This document shows positions 33,888-43,208 of a stretch of 57,178 bases of DNA, in pieces. Both the position numbers and the translations under genes were made by a program. The notes below the pieces were generated by a model. That model saw nothing but the letters and a program-made list of their open reading frames with translations, did no database searches and was not told the DNA's origin. The stretch's first letter is position 1; the number at the start of each line of letters is the position of its first letter. The stretch is from Flavobacteriales bacterium (lineage in GTDB: Bacteria; Bacteroidota; Bacteroidia; Flavobacteriales_D; Crocinitomicaceae), in contig CANLAQ010000012.1 of NCBI GenBank assembly GCA_947488235.1, positions 1-57,178 on the forward strand, in the 5' to 3' direction.

Positions 33888-34538
33888 ATGTGTAAAATAG
33901 TAACAATTGCCTTAATGATGTTGGTTTGCTCAAGAGCAATCAGTCAAGGCAGTTATCAATTGGCGGTATTAAAGTATAATGGTGGTGGTGATTATTACGC
34001 CAACCCAACAGCTTTACCGAACCTGATTTCATTTTGCAATAAACAATTAGGGACGAATATTTCCAAAGAGACTCCATATGTTGATGTTGGTAGCAAAGAT
34101 CTTTTTCTATACCCTTTTCTACACATGACGGGTCATGGAAATGTAGTTTTTTCAAGAGGTGAAGCACTAAACCTTAGACAATATTTGATTGCAGGTGGAT
34201 TTTTACACATTGATGACAATTACGGTATGGATGAATTTATCCGCATAGAGTTAAAGAAAGTTTTTCCAGAATTATCTCTAGTTGAACTACCATCCAACCA
34301 CCCTGTTTTCAATCAAAAATTTAAGCTGAAAGGTTTGCCTAAAATCCATGAGCACGATGGAAAGCGCCCACAAGCATTTGGATTGCTTTACCAAGGAAGA
34401 TTGGTTTGTTTGTACACTTACGAAACTGATTTAAGCGATGGTTGGGAAGACCCTCAAGTGCATAATGATCCAACAGAAAAACATATAGAGGCACTACAAA
34501 TGGGTGCTAATCTTATTCAATATGTTTACACCCAATAG
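33888..34538 (+). CDS. DUF4159 secreted protein
   Basis: An exported protein of 216 residues with a signal peptide (about 1-19, IVTIALMMLVCSRAISQ). It shows the DUF4159 arrangement: QLAVLKYNGGGDYYANP near residues 24-40, then FLYPFLHMTGHGNVVFS, LRQYLIAGGFLHIDDNYGMDEF, and HPVFN-KIHEHDGKRPQAFG. The fold is thought to be related to class I glutamine amidotransferases, but no catalytic cysteine triad is obvious. A conserved HDG and DLSDGWEDP segment could bind a metal or ligand. Many Bacteroidota carry it with MoxR/DUF58 genes; here a DUF58 gene lies 9 kb away rather than adjacent. Function is unknown. Confidence 0.82.
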   Translation: MCKIVTIALMMLVCSRAISQGSYQLAVLKYNGGGDYYANPTALPNLISFCNKQLGTNISKETPYVDVGSKDLFLYPFLHMTGHGNVVFSRGEALNLRQYLIAGGFLHIDDNYGMDEFIRIELKKVFPELSLVELPSNHPVFNQKFKLKGLPKIHEHDGKRPQAFGLLYQGRLVCLYTYETDLSDGWEDPQVHNDPTEKHIEALQMGANLIQYVYTQ

Positions 34539-34540
34539 CA

Positions 34541-35644
34541 TCAATGTTTATGACCGTCGTGTTCATCATGTTGATGACCGTCAGGATAAGTTGCATTGTT
34601 AGGTGGAGCTAATTTCACTATTTCAATATCAAATACCAAATCAGAATATGGTGGAATTACACCTGCTCTTCCAGCTTTACCGTAGGCTTGAAAATAAGGA
34701 ATGATTAATTTTGCTTTTCCTCCTGATCCCAACATAGCGATTCCTTCTTCGAAACCTGGAATCATTTTATTGATCTTAAAATTAAAGTCCATTGGAGCAT
34801 TTCGATCATAGGAAGAATCAAATTTCTTTCCATCCAATCTTAGTGTTCCATTATAATGCAAACTAATAGAAGAGCCCAATTCAGGCTTTGGATCAGTTCC
34901 CTCCTGCTCAATGATATAAACCAAGCCAGAAGCAGTTTGCTGTGCTTTTGGAAATTTATTTTTCACTTCCGCAAACATAAAAGCCTTGAATTCTTCTTCT
35001 GACATGGCAGCCACCTTATCGTAGTACAATTTTTTTTCAGCTTCAGCTTTCGATAATAAATCATTAATCTCTTTGAATATTTTAGTAGGATTGAATTTTT
35101 TTGCTGCTTTCCCAACTCTAATAATTTTAACAGATTGAATTAGATCATCTTGTTTAATACTATCTACAACAGCTTGTCCACTGATTACATGACCAAAAAC
35201 AGTATGTTTTCCATCCAACCAAGAAGTAGCATTGTGAGTAATAAAAAATTGACTCCCATTAGTACCGGGACCAGAATTAGCCATGGAAAGAATTCCCGGA
35301 CATGTGTGCTTTAGGCTTGGATCAAATTCATCAGCAAACTTATAGCCAGGATCTCCAGAACCATTACCTAAAGGGCAACCGCCTTGGATCATGAAATTTG
35401 GAATTACCCGGTGGAATTTCAAGCCATCATAATAAGGTTTAGTAAAAGACTTATCTCCATTGGTAAAATTCCCTTCTGCTAAACCAACAAAATTAGCAAC
35501 CGTCATGGGCGTTTTCTCCATTTCCAAGACACATAGAATAACACCTTTACTCGTGTTAAATTCCGCGTATAAACCAGGGGCTTTTTTTTGAGCCATCAAA
35601 AGGCTACTTGCTGCAAATACTAAAAATAATAAACTAAATTTCAT
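34541..35644 (-). CDS. Exported cyclophilin-FKBP fusion peptidyl-prolyl isomerase
   Basis: A double-domain PPIase of 367 residues from the start at 35644, chosen because it begins the signal peptide ([18 protein letters not shown]). Residues about 23-190 are a cyclophilin: [15 protein letters not shown] and [10 protein letters not shown] carry the active-site Arg and aromatic residues. Residues about 240-350 are an FKBP domain ([57 protein letters not shown]). The C-terminus is His-rich ([11 protein letters not shown]), a possible metal-binding tail. Both isomerase types in one chain imply a periplasmic folding role. It follows the FKBP gene with 1 bp between them, so the two are coupled. Confidence 0.9.
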   Translation of the reverse strand: MKFSLLFLVFAASSLLMAQKKAPGLYAEFNTSKGVILCVLEMEKTPMTVANFVGLAEGNFTNGDKSFTKPYYDGLKFHRVIPNFMIQGGCPLGNGSGDPGYKFADEFDPSLKHTCPGILSMANSGPGTNGSQFFITHNATSWLDGKHTVFGHVISGQAVVDSIKQDDLIQSVKIIRVGKAAKKFNPTKIFKEINDLLSKAEAEKKLYYDKVAAMSEEEFKAFMFAEVKNKFPKAQQTASGLVYIIEQEGTDPKPELGSSISLHYNGTLRLDGKKFDSSYDRNAPMDFNFKINKMIPGFEEGIAMLGSGGKAKLIIPYFQAYGKAGRAGVIPPYSDLVFDIEIVKLAPPNNATYPDGHQHDEHDGHKH

Positions 35645-35645
35645 A

Positions 35646-36383
35646 TCATTCAAATCCTAAAAGTTCAACTTCAAATACCAAGGTAGAGTAAGGTGCAATT
35701 GCAGGCGAAGGAGATTGCGCACCATACGCCATAGCTTGAGGGATAAAGAATTTATACTTTGATCCAACAGACATCAATTGTACTCCTTCGGTCCATCCTG
35801 GAATCACTTGATTCAATCCAAATTCAATGGGCTCTCCACGATCAACAGAACTATCAAATACTGCACCATCGATAGTTGTTCCATGATAATGAACCTTAAC
35901 TTTTGAAGAAGCAATAGGCTTAGGGCCATTAGCTGCTTTTAAGATTTGATATTGCAAACCAGATGCAGTTGTAATTACATCAGGATTTTTAGCGTTAGCA
36001 ATTAAGAAATTTTCACCAACTGCTTTCAATCCTGCACTTTCTTTTTCCGTTTCAGCTTGCTTCAAAGCAGATTTCTCTTGAAAATAACTATTCACACACT
36101 GATTCGTTGGATCAACAATAGCGGGAGCTTTATTTTCAAATACATCTTGAATACCCTTCACGACTAATTTCCAATTGGCTTCAGTCATTTCTTTCATAAC
36201 ATTCTGACCAATACTAAGTCCAATCAAGTAAGAAACTGAATCAATTCTTTCCTTAGAAATTTTTCCAGTTTTTACTTCTGTATTCGTAGCAGGAACCTCC
36301 ACTGCTTGAACTTGTTTGTTTTTTTGCGCTATTACCTGTCCACTTGCTAGTAAAATAGCCATTCCAATCATTACTTTTTTCAT
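35646..36383 (-). CDS. Exported FKBP-type peptidyl-prolyl isomerase (FkpA/Mip-like)
   Basis: A 245-residue periplasmic proline isomerase with a signal peptide (residues about 1-20, [17 protein letters not shown]). The N-terminal half (about 45-125) is the helical dimerisation domain of FkpA/Mip proteins ([17 protein letters not shown]). The C-terminal half is FKBP ([27 protein letters not shown] in outline, then [14 protein letters not shown] and the closing strand [11 protein letters not shown]), with the usual VIPGWTEG loop. It sits between nadK and the cyclophilin-FKBP gene on one strand, 11 bp after nadK, consistent with one operon CBS-nadK-FKBP-PPIase. Confidence 0.92.
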   Translation of the reverse strand: MKKVMIGMAILLASGQVIAQKNKQVQAVEVPATNTEVKTGKISKERIDSVSYLIGLSIGQNVMKEMTEANWKLVVKGIQDVFENKAPAIVDPTNQCVNSYFQEKSALKQAETEKESAGLKAVGENFLIANAKNPDVITTASGLQYQILKAANGPKPIASSKVKVHYHGTTIDGAVFDSSVDRGEPIEFGLNQVIPGWTEGVQLMSVGSKYKFFIPQAMAYGAQSPSPAIAPYSTLVFEVELLGFE

Positions 36384-36394
36384 GCTTTTTTATT

Positions 36395-37273
36395 TTAATT
36401 TCTAGTATCTACTCCCCAGAACATTTTATTTCGAATGGTATCTAGGAAATTATTATGTTCAAATTTAACGACATTAATCATAAATTCCGCCTTTTTTATG
36501 ATGATTTCTTCTCCTTGCTTGATACTTTTTGAATTTCCATCCAAGCTCAGTAGAAAAGTTCTGTCCCTTCCTTCAACGCTCAAACTAATTGGCATATGAT
36601 CAGGAACAACCACCGGACGGACATTTAAATTATGAGCAGCGATTGGGGTTAAGATATGTACTTGACAACCTGGAGTGATGATTGGTCCGCCACAACTTAA
36701 ATTATAAGCGGTTGATCCTGTTGGAGTTGCTACAATTAATCCATCTGCCCAATAACTATTCAAATATTTATTATCCAAAGCAGCATGCACAGTAATCATA
36801 GAAGAAGTATCTTTTTTATGCACTGTCAATTCATTCATCGCGAAATTTGCATCACCAAACAATTCTTCTACTGTATGTACCCGAAGCAAAGAACGCTTTT
36901 GAAAATCATATTCCTTATTATAAATAGCTTGAATAGTTTCTTCGATGGTGTCTTTAGAAATATTGGCTAAGAAACCTAGACGACCTGTATTAATTCCTAA
37001 AACAGGTACACCAGAATCGCGAATATAACTTACCGATTTTAAAAAAGTTCCATCACCGCCTAAACTCAGGGTGAGATCGATTCCTGATTTAAAATCTGTA
37101 TGAGAAAAAAATGTTTGGTAATTTTCCCTAATGCCACATTTAGCAATTAAAGAGGCATTTAATTCTTCTTCTATCACTACTTCCCAACCTATGGCTTCCA
37201 TTACAGAAATCACCTTCAAAAAGTATTCACTGATACTTTTATTTATTTTTTTACCAATTAGCGCTACTACCAT
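36395..37273 (-). CDS. nadK: NAD kinase
   Basis: Makes NADP from NAD and ATP in the cytoplasm (292 residues, normal length). The GGDGTFL motif (in LSLGGDGTFLKSVS) is the catalytic/phosphate-binding loop, followed by GINTGRLGFLANIS, MNELTVHK, and the NAD-binding TPTGSTAYNLSCGGPI block. It starts 2 bp after the CBS-domain gene and precedes the two isomerase genes; no functional link is obvious. Confidence 0.96.
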   Translation of the reverse strand: MVVALIGKKINKSISEYFLKVISVMEAIGWEVVIEEELNASLIAKCGIRENYQTFFSHTDFKSGIDLTLSLGGDGTFLKSVSYIRDSGVPVLGINTGRLGFLANISKDTIEETIQAIYNKEYDFQKRSLLRVHTVEELFGDANFAMNELTVHKKDTSSMITVHAALDNKYLNSYWADGLIVATPTGSTAYNLSCGGPIITPGCQVHILTPIAAHNLNVRPVVVPDHMPISLSVEGRDRTFLLSLDGNSKSIKQGEEIIIKKAEFMINVVKFEHNNFLDTIRNKMFWGVDTRN

Positions 37274-37275
37274 CT

Positions 37276-37938
37276 TTAGAATTTCATGAAATTCATTAAT
37301 GCTTCAAAATTTGCTTGGATTCCATCATCTCCGTTTCCAATTTGAAAACTTGCTTTAATGGTATAATCAAAGCGTTCAAAAGTTTTTATAATTCGGGTCA
37401 AATCCAATTCATTGATCTTCAAAGTTACTTCCAATTTAGATGAATCAGGACTGGACAGAATAAAAGAACTTAAAATTTTTGCAGAATTACTTTCCACAAT
37501 TTGAGCAATCTGCACCATCGTATAATCAATCGCATTAACAGAAAGCACCAAAATTGCACCTTGTTCTTTAATACTTCCAATATTTGCTAATTGCGTCATT
37601 AAATGAAAAATATTGGTACAACCTAGATAATTCTCTTTATCGTCAAGAATTGGAAGCACGCTTAATTTTTGTTCAGACATCATAGAAAGCACCTCATATA
37701 TATGAGCATTTTCAAGAACATAAGGTCTTGGTAGGTGATCAAACAAAACATCTAAAGTATCTTCCAGATTTTGATGATCCATAATTGCAGATTCCGAAAC
37801 TAAGCCCACAAAATTTCCATTTTTCAATACTGGAAGATGAGAAACCTTAAATTCATCCATCCAATTCAATGCTTTTTCACCTGTATCGGTATGAATTAAA
37901 GGTGGTATTTCTTCCGTAATCAGTTCTTTTGCCCTCAT
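37276..37938 (-). CDS. Tandem CBS-domain protein
   Basis: A 220-residue cytoplasmic protein. I prefer the ATG at 37936-37938 (MRAKELI); the open frame also extends to a TTG at 37950. Two CBS motifs follow (about residues 1-60 and 65-120: HLPVLKNGNFVGLVS and VLPILDDKENYLGCTN), which form a Bateman module that usually senses adenine nucleotides. The C-terminal half (about 130-205) has an ACT-like pattern with ILSSFILSSPDSSKLEVTLKI. There is no catalytic domain, so it may regulate a partner. The position directly upstream of nadK is suggestive of nucleotide sensing, but this is inference. pdxJ diverges 62 bp away. Confidence 0.78.
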   Translation of the reverse strand: MRAKELITEEIPPLIHTDTGEKALNWMDEFKVSHLPVLKNGNFVGLVSESAIMDHQNLEDTLDVLFDHLPRPYVLENAHIYEVLSMMSEQKLSVLPILDDKENYLGCTNIFHLMTQLANIGSIKEQGAILVLSVNAIDYTMVQIAQIVESNSAKILSSFILSSPDSSKLEVTLKINELDLTRIIKTFERFDYTIKASFQIGNGDDGIQANFEALMNFMKF

Positions 37939-38000
37939 ATTAGGCGCCAAATTAGTGAAATCCTTCCGAAGTTTGTAATTTTACGGCTTAAATATTATGC

Positions 38001-38717
38001 ATGACGAAGTTAAGTGTCAACATCAATAAAGTAGCAACCATACGCAATGCGCGTGGAGGAAACACACCCAATCTAGTGCAGTTTGCAATTGATTGTGAGC
38101 GCTTTGGAGCAGATGGGATTACGGTTCACCCGCGCCCGGATGAAAGGCACATAACTTACAGAGACATAGAAGAATTAAGCGAAGTCGTTCAAACTGAATT
38201 CAATATAGAAGGCTATCCGGATGACCGTTACCTGCAAATGATAAAAAAATTCAGACCTCATCAAGCAACTTTAGTTCCAGATCCACCTGGAGTACTTACT
38301 TCTAATGCAGGATGGAATTTTGAAAAAGATGCTAATTTTTTAATTCCAATCATTGCACAAATCAGAGATTTAGGTGTTCGCGTTTCCTTATTTGTCGAAG
38401 CTGAAGAAAAAGCTATTGAAAGCGCTTTAAATACCGGAACAGATCGTATTGAATTGTTCACGGGACCTTATGCAGCTCAATATCCACTGAATAAAAATGA
38501 AGCTGTCGCTGCTTACCAATTAGCGGCTCAAAGAGCAAAAGAACTTGGTTTAGGCATCAATGCGGGACATGATTTAAGTTTTGAAAACTTACACTATTTC
38601 AAATCTCAATTGATTCAACTTGATGAAGTTTCTATAGGTCATGCCATCATTTCAGAGGCTTTGTATTTAGGAATGGAAAATTGCATTCAACTTTACAAAA
38701 ACGAATTACTGCGATAA
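38001..38717 (+). CDS. pdxJ: Pyridoxine 5'-phosphate synthase
   Basis: Condenses 1-deoxyxylulose 5-phosphate with 3-amino-2-oxopropyl phosphate to give PNP, the vitamin B6 precursor (238 residues, TIM barrel). The signature N-terminus SVNINKVATIRNARGG, the phosphate-binding HPRPDERHI, and the C-terminal GLGINAGHDL and IGHAIISEALYLG match PdxJ closely. The start at 38001 gives this N-terminus; an ATG 4 nt earlier is out of frame. pdxA is not nearby. It overlaps the MscS gene by 12 bp at the 3' end, convergently, so the two transcripts overlap. Confidence 0.97.
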   Translation: MTKLSVNINKVATIRNARGGNTPNLVQFAIDCERFGADGITVHPRPDERHITYRDIEELSEVVQTEFNIEGYPDDRYLQMIKKFRPHQATLVPDPPGVLTSNAGWNFEKDANFLIPIIAQIRDLGVRVSLFVEAEEKAIESALNTGTDRIELFTGPYAAQYPLNKNEAVAAYQLAAQRAKELGLGINAGHDLSFENLHYFKSQLIQLDEVSIGHAIISEALYLGMENCIQLYKNELLR

Positions 38718-39818
38718 ATCAGAATTGGTTTTGATGTTTACGGAACGCTGAGGAAAAGGAATTTTAATATTATTCATTCTGAACAAGCGATCAATTTCAA
38801 AGCGTATATCTGACTTATAATTATTGATATCCCAGCTTTGATCTGCCCAGAATACCAATTCCATTTCCAGACCATTTTCACCAAAATGCGCCAAGCGCAC
38901 CATAATTGGATCACTTTTTCTGACCTTTGGATGCGCTAATGCTGCTTGAGTTAATAGATTAGACACCAACACCGTATCAGCTCCATACTCAACTAATAAT
39001 GTAATGGTAAATCGAGAAGTTTCAGAACCATGGCTCCAATTTTCAACTTGTTGTTGTGTCAATCGCGTATTTGGAATAATAAGCACATTACCTTCACGAG
39101 TTTCTATTTGAGTCGTTCTGACATTAATTTTAACAATCTTAGCGACCATGCGTGAATTATTATTCTCCATGATATCTACAATATCTCCAACCCTCAGATT
39201 ACCTTCCACGAGAAGAACAATCCCTGCGATTAAATCTTTAAAAACATCTTGCAATCCCAGACCTAAACCTACTAAGAGTCCGACAGAACCTGTAAGAATT
39301 AGGGTTAAATCAATGGATAATACTTGACAAGCAAATAAGATGGCAAATACATAGATTATATATCTAGCAATTTGAGTATAAACATACTCAGAACCTCCAT
39401 TCTCCTCTGCTTTTGAGCGAAACTTTCTACCTATGTATAACTTCACGAAGTTCACTAACATTCTGGTTCCAATGGAAATGGATACAATCACCAAAATATG
39501 ATAGAAACTTAAATTAAAGGACTTTAGATTAATTAATTTAAAATCTAAAAAATCCTCAAAAGTGATATCTTTATTATTAAACTGAAAACTGATCACGGCA
39601 AAATAAAGCGCAAAAATATAAACGCTTTGACTGGCCAATTTTAACCAAGTCACTCGCCTACCATCTAAACTAATATTAGCATTTGTCAAATATTGTTTTA
39701 AAAATCTATGCACATATCGACGCAATATTGCGGCAACAAGAAAAATTAATGCTAGAAAAACAAGATTCCAGAAACAGATATTAAAAGGTCCAATTTTAAA
39801 AATAGTTTGACTCAGCAT
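38706..39818 (-). CDS. MscS-family mechanosensitive channel
   Basis: A 370-residue inner-membrane channel that relieves osmotic stress. Hydrophobic helices occupy about residues 10-30, 50-75, 95-118 and 140-165. The pore helix and beta domain are the MscS core (GSVGLLVGLGLGLQDVFKDLIAGIVLLVEGNLRVGDIVDI, seen here as the Gly-rich helix followed by NLRVGDIV). VRTTQIETREGNVLIIPNTRL and the C-terminal alpha/beta domain follow. It has more membrane helices than E. coli MscS, resembling the YbdG/YnaI-type. It is 3 bp downstream of dnaG and may be part of that operon, and it overlaps the end of pdxJ. Confidence 0.9.
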   Translation of the reverse strand: MLSQTIFKIGPFNICFWNLVFLALIFLVAAILRRYVHRFLKQYLTNANISLDGRRVTWLKLASQSVYIFALYFAVISFQFNNKDITFEDFLDFKLINLKSFNLSFYHILVIVSISIGTRMLVNFVKLYIGRKFRSKAEENGGSEYVYTQIARYIIYVFAILFACQVLSIDLTLILTGSVGLLVGLGLGLQDVFKDLIAGIVLLVEGNLRVGDIVDIMENNNSRMVAKIVKINVRTTQIETREGNVLIIPNTRLTQQQVENWSHGSETSRFTITLLVEYGADTVLVSNLLTQAALAHPKVRKSDPIMVRLAHFGENGLEMELVFWADQSWDINNYKSDIRFEIDRLFRMNNIKIPFPQRSVNIKTNSDLSQ

Positions 39819-39821
39819 AGA

Positions 39822-41780
39822 TTAACTTAAAATAGTTCGACCCAAAAGATCCGCAAGAATACGCTTCACTTTTTCATAGGACAATTGTTCTGTCAAAATT
39901 AACAAGGAATCTTCTTCAGAAAGGTCTTTTTGTTTCAACTGCTCTTGTAAATTCAAGATGTGTAAATTGACTTTATGATATTTAAAATTATAAATAGAAT
40001 GCAAAACTGTTTGATTGAGATCCCCTTCTTCCCTTTTGGTGTGGATGTTATGTTTCAATAACCAATTAGGACTTAAATCCGATTCAATGGTTTCAAGATT
40101 AGATACAAATTTTACGATGTCTTGATTTTCTAGATGTTTAAAATGAGAACTAGAATAGAGCATATTTTCAGAAATTCCCAATGCAAATTGCTCGTGAATT
40201 TCTCTACAATTAGGATCTGTGAAAGTCAAGGCATCCCTATTTAATTCTTGACAAACCAATTCTAAAACACTCAATTTAGTTTTAACCTCAGTACCTTCAT
40301 TATCCATTTCAATTTCACGAGTACCAAATTGAAGCATCAAACGAATTAATTCAAATTCATGATTCAACTTCGCACTTTCGTCCTTTTTTACAGGAGTATG
40401 TTGAGGCGTAGATTCTTCATTAACTACAGGAACATTTCGATATTCTGGTTCATTGTGTTGTTTCGCCAGAGTATTTTTCCGAAGTCGCGCCAATTCTGTA
40501 TTTACGATTTGCTCCTCCATGTCAAAATGAGTTGAAAGCTCTTTTGCATAGACACTTCGCGTAATATGATCTGGAATTAAAGACACAGAATGAACAATTT
40601 CTTTAATGAGATTCGCTTTTTGTAGCGGATCATTCTTCCCATCCTTCAAAAGCACACTCGCTTTAAAAGAAATGAAATCCTGTTTATTTTCTTTAATGAA
40701 ATCATGCGTTTGCGCAGCACTATTATTTTTAGCAAAGGAGTCAGGATCTTCTCCCTCAGGAAACAAGACCACCTTAACATTCATTCCTTCTTCGAGAATT
40801 AAATCAATTCCTCTAAAAGAAGCTTTAATTCCAGCCGCATCACCATCAAAAAGAATTGTAATATTTTTGGTATAGCGACCAATCAATTTAATCTGTTCCT
40901 TAGTGAGGGAAGTTCCTGATGAAGAAACCACATGCTGAATACCGGACTGATGCATACTGATTACATCCGTATAACCCTCACATAGCAAACACTCATCATA
41001 TTTGGTTATATCTCCCTTGGCGAAGAATAGACCATACAGAATCTCACTTTTATTGTAAACAATACTATCAGGAGAATTATAATATTTCGCAATTTTTTTA
41101 TCATTCAATAAAGTCCGTCCCCCAAAACCTAAGATACGACCAGAGACGCTTTGAATTGGAAAGAGCACGCGACCTCTAAAGAAATCAAACGAACGATCCT
41201 CCTTAGTTTTAGAAAGTCCAACTTTTTCAAGATACTCTAATTTATATCCTTTAGCCAGAGCCGCTTTGGTAAAATCATCTCCTTTATTGAGGCAATATCC
41301 CAATTGAAATTTCTCAATAATATCAGGTCTAAAACCCCTTTCTTCAAAATAAGACAAACCAATTGCTTTACCTTCTTCTGAGTTGATTAAATTATCCGCA
41401 AAATAGTTTTTTGCAAATTCATTAATGATAAACAAACTATCGCGTTCCGTAGCTTGAGCGAGTTCATCAGCAGTGGGTGCAGCGTCTAGTGGAATTTCAA
41501 TTCCATATTTATCTGCCAACCAGCGTAAAGCTTCGGGATAAGAAAAATGTTCTTTTTCCATTAAGAAGGAAACAACCGTCCCACCCTTTCCTGTTGAAAA
41601 GCACTTAAAAATTTGCTTTGCAGGAGAAACAACAAAAGAGGCAGTTTTCTCGTCCGTAAAAGGACTTAAACCTTTAAGATTAGATCCAGCGCGTTTCAAT
41701 TGAACAAATTCACCAATTACTTCCTCAATACGAGAAGTATTCATGATTTCATCAATAATTTGCGGGGATATTTTACTCAT
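39822..41780 (-). CDS. dnaG: DNA primase with degenerate zinc-binding site
   Basis: Synthesises RNA primers at the fork with DnaB (652 residues). The N-terminal domain normally carries zinc ligands CPFH...CFGC. Here they read SPFT (39-42) and CFST (60-63), so only C60 remains and zinc binding should be lost. The core is complete: the TOPRIM domain has EGYTDV (268-273) and FDGDAAG (311-317), with the RNA polymerase basic region before it. The long C-terminal region (about 430-652) should bind DnaB but is diverged. I recall the same SPF...WKDFSSGKGG pattern in Flavobacteria DnaG, so it is lineage-typical, not a defect. It overlaps the upstream lipoprotein gene by 4 bp. Confidence 0.95.
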   Translation of the reverse strand: MSKISPQIIDEIMNTSRIEEVIGEFVQLKRAGSNLKGLSPFTDEKTASFVVSPAKQIFKCFSTGKGGTVVSFLMEKEHFSYPEALRWLADKYGIEIPLDAAPTADELAQATERDSLFIINEFAKNYFADNLINSEEGKAIGLSYFEERGFRPDIIEKFQLGYCLNKGDDFTKAALAKGYKLEYLEKVGLSKTKEDRSFDFFRGRVLFPIQSVSGRILGFGGRTLLNDKKIAKYYNSPDSIVYNKSEILYGLFFAKGDITKYDECLLCEGYTDVISMHQSGIQHVVSSSGTSLTKEQIKLIGRYTKNITILFDGDAAGIKASFRGIDLILEEGMNVKVVLFPEGEDPDSFAKNNSAAQTHDFIKENKQDFISFKASVLLKDGKNDPLQKANLIKEIVHSVSLIPDHITRSVYAKELSTHFDMEEQIVNTELARLRKNTLAKQHNEPEYRNVPVVNEESTPQHTPVKKDESAKLNHEFELIRLMLQFGTREIEMDNEGTEVKTKLSVLELVCQELNRDALTFTDPNCREIHEQFALGISENMLYSSSHFKHLENQDIVKFVSNLETIESDLSPNWLLKHNIHTKREEGDLNQTVLHSIYNFKYHKVNLHILNLQEQLKQKDLSEEDSLLILTEQLSYEKVKRILADLLGRTILS

Positions 41781-42202
41781 TTAGTCGCTGTAGCATCGTT
41801 AATGTATGGATAATGCTTTTCCGTGATTACTTTACCTTTTTCATCGTAGGTAATCCAATCTCCAACAATTTTGTCATCTTGATATTCTCCACGATAATGC
41901 AATCTACCGTTTGGATATTTTACAATAGTAAATCCATCACGCTTTCCATTTTCATAAAAAGTAATGGAAAGTTCATTTCCACCCTCTGAAAAGAAAGTCC
42001 ATTTTCCATTTCGCAAATGATTATTATCTTGTGGACCTTGAAATTTAATATTTTTCTTTCCTGGGTACCATTCCGTAAAAATGCCATTTTTTATTTCGAC
42101 TAAATTCTCCACCTTCTTGGGTTTCAAAAATTTCGCATTGCTGTCGCCGCAAGAATAGGCCACAATAGCCAATAAAATTAATAAACAGTATTTTTTCATC
42201 AT
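41777..42202 (-). CDS. Lipoprotein with MORN-like/YwqK repeats
   Basis: A small lipoprotein of 141 residues. The lipobox VAYSC ends near residue 18, so the protein is lipid-anchored after cleavage. The rest has MORN-like repeats in the YwqK style: NGIFTEWYPGKKNIKFQG, NGKWTFFSEGGNELSITFYENGKRDG, NGRLHYRGEYQDDKIVGDW. Each has a G-x-W/F-x-Y pattern. Function is unknown; such proteins are common in Bacteroidota. It overlaps dnaG by 4 bp at its 3' end and the polyprenyl synthase by 4 bp at its 5' end, so three genes are translationally coupled. Confidence 0.72.
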   Translation of the reverse strand: MMKKYCLLILLAIVAYSCGDSNAKFLKPKKVENLVEIKNGIFTEWYPGKKNIKFQGPQDNNHLRNGKWTFFSEGGNELSITFYENGKRDGFTIVKYPNGRLHYRGEYQDDKIVGDWITYDEKGKVITEKHYPYINDATATK

Positions 42203-43170
42203 TTCTCTCTATTCATTGTATAATGTACTAAACCAATTAAAGAATCCTTTGCTTCGGATTCAGGGATATCTTTTAACAATCCAATAGCATATGCGCCATA
42301 AGACTGCATTTTTTTACGGGCATATTCAATACCGCCATTTTCAATTACAAGATCAACTGCTCGGGCAATTGAACTGGCATCTTCATTTTTATTTCTAACG
42401 ATATTCAATAATTCACTTCTATCCTTTTGATTTACCTTATTGATGGTATAAATCAAAGGTAAGGTCATTTTTTGTTCCCGAATATCAATTCCAGTGGGTT
42501 TACCTATGTTGTTATCGGAACCATAATCAAAGATATCATCCTTAATTTGAAACGCAATACCCACTGCTTCTCCAAACAAGAACATCGCTTGTTGATGTTT
42601 TGTATTTCCAACACTAATGGCACCAGCTTCACAACAAGTAGCAATTAAAGAGGCCGTTTTTTTTCTAATTACCTCAAAATAAATCTCCTCTGTTATATCA
42701 AGATGACGCGCTTTTTCCAATTGCAGCAACTCACCTTCGGACATTTCCCTAACGGCTCTAGCAACAATCTTTAGTAAATCTGTATTCTCTTTTTCCAGAG
42801 AAAGTAATAAAATTCTTGAAAGCATATAATCACCAACAAGCACGGCAATTTTATTTTTCCACAAGGCATTTACAGAGAAAAAACCTCTTCTTTCATTGGC
42901 ATCATCCACAACATCATCATGGACCAATGTAGCGGTATGCAGCAATTCTACCAAAGCAGCAGCATCAAAAGATTTCACATTTATTTCTCCCAACATTTTT
43001 GCAGTAAGAAAAACGAACATAGGGCGCATTTGCTTGCCTTTTCGTTTCACGATATATTGGGTAACCTTATCCAGTAAAGGAACATTCGAAAGCATTGTCT
43101 CCTTAAAATGCGCTTCAAATTGCTGCATTTCAGTTTGTACGGGAGACATTATTTCTTTAACAGATAACAT
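42199..43170 (-). CDS. Long-chain polyprenyl diphosphate synthase
   Basis: A trans-isoprenyl diphosphate synthase of 323 residues, likely making the side chain of menaquinone. The first aspartate-rich motif reads HDDVVDD in LLHTATLVHDDVVDDANERRG, and the second reads KDDIFD in QIKDDIFDYG. The GKP(T)GIDIREQKMTLPLI tail after the second motif is typical. Product length is not determined by sequence alone; the position two and three residues before the first motif (with small and Leu residues) fits a long chain. It overlaps the lipoprotein gene by 4 bp. A MenE-like gene elsewhere in the window fits use in menaquinone. Confidence 0.9.
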   Translation of the reverse strand: MLSVKEIMSPVQTEMQQFEAHFKETMLSNVPLLDKVTQYIVKRKGKQMRPMFVFLTAKMLGEINVKSFDAAALVELLHTATLVHDDVVDDANERRGFFSVNALWKNKIAVLVGDYMLSRILLLSLEKENTDLLKIVARAVREMSEGELLQLEKARHLDITEEIYFEVIRKKTASLIATCCEAGAISVGNTKHQQAMFLFGEAVGIAFQIKDDIFDYGSDNNIGKPTGIDIREQKMTLPLIYTINKVNQKDRSELLNIVRNKNEDASSIARAVDLVIENGGIEYARKKMQSYGAYAIGLLKDIPESEAKDSLIGLVHYTMNREK

Positions 43171-43208
43171 TTTATAAAATTAATATTTAGATGCGGGATT
43201 ATGGCAAA

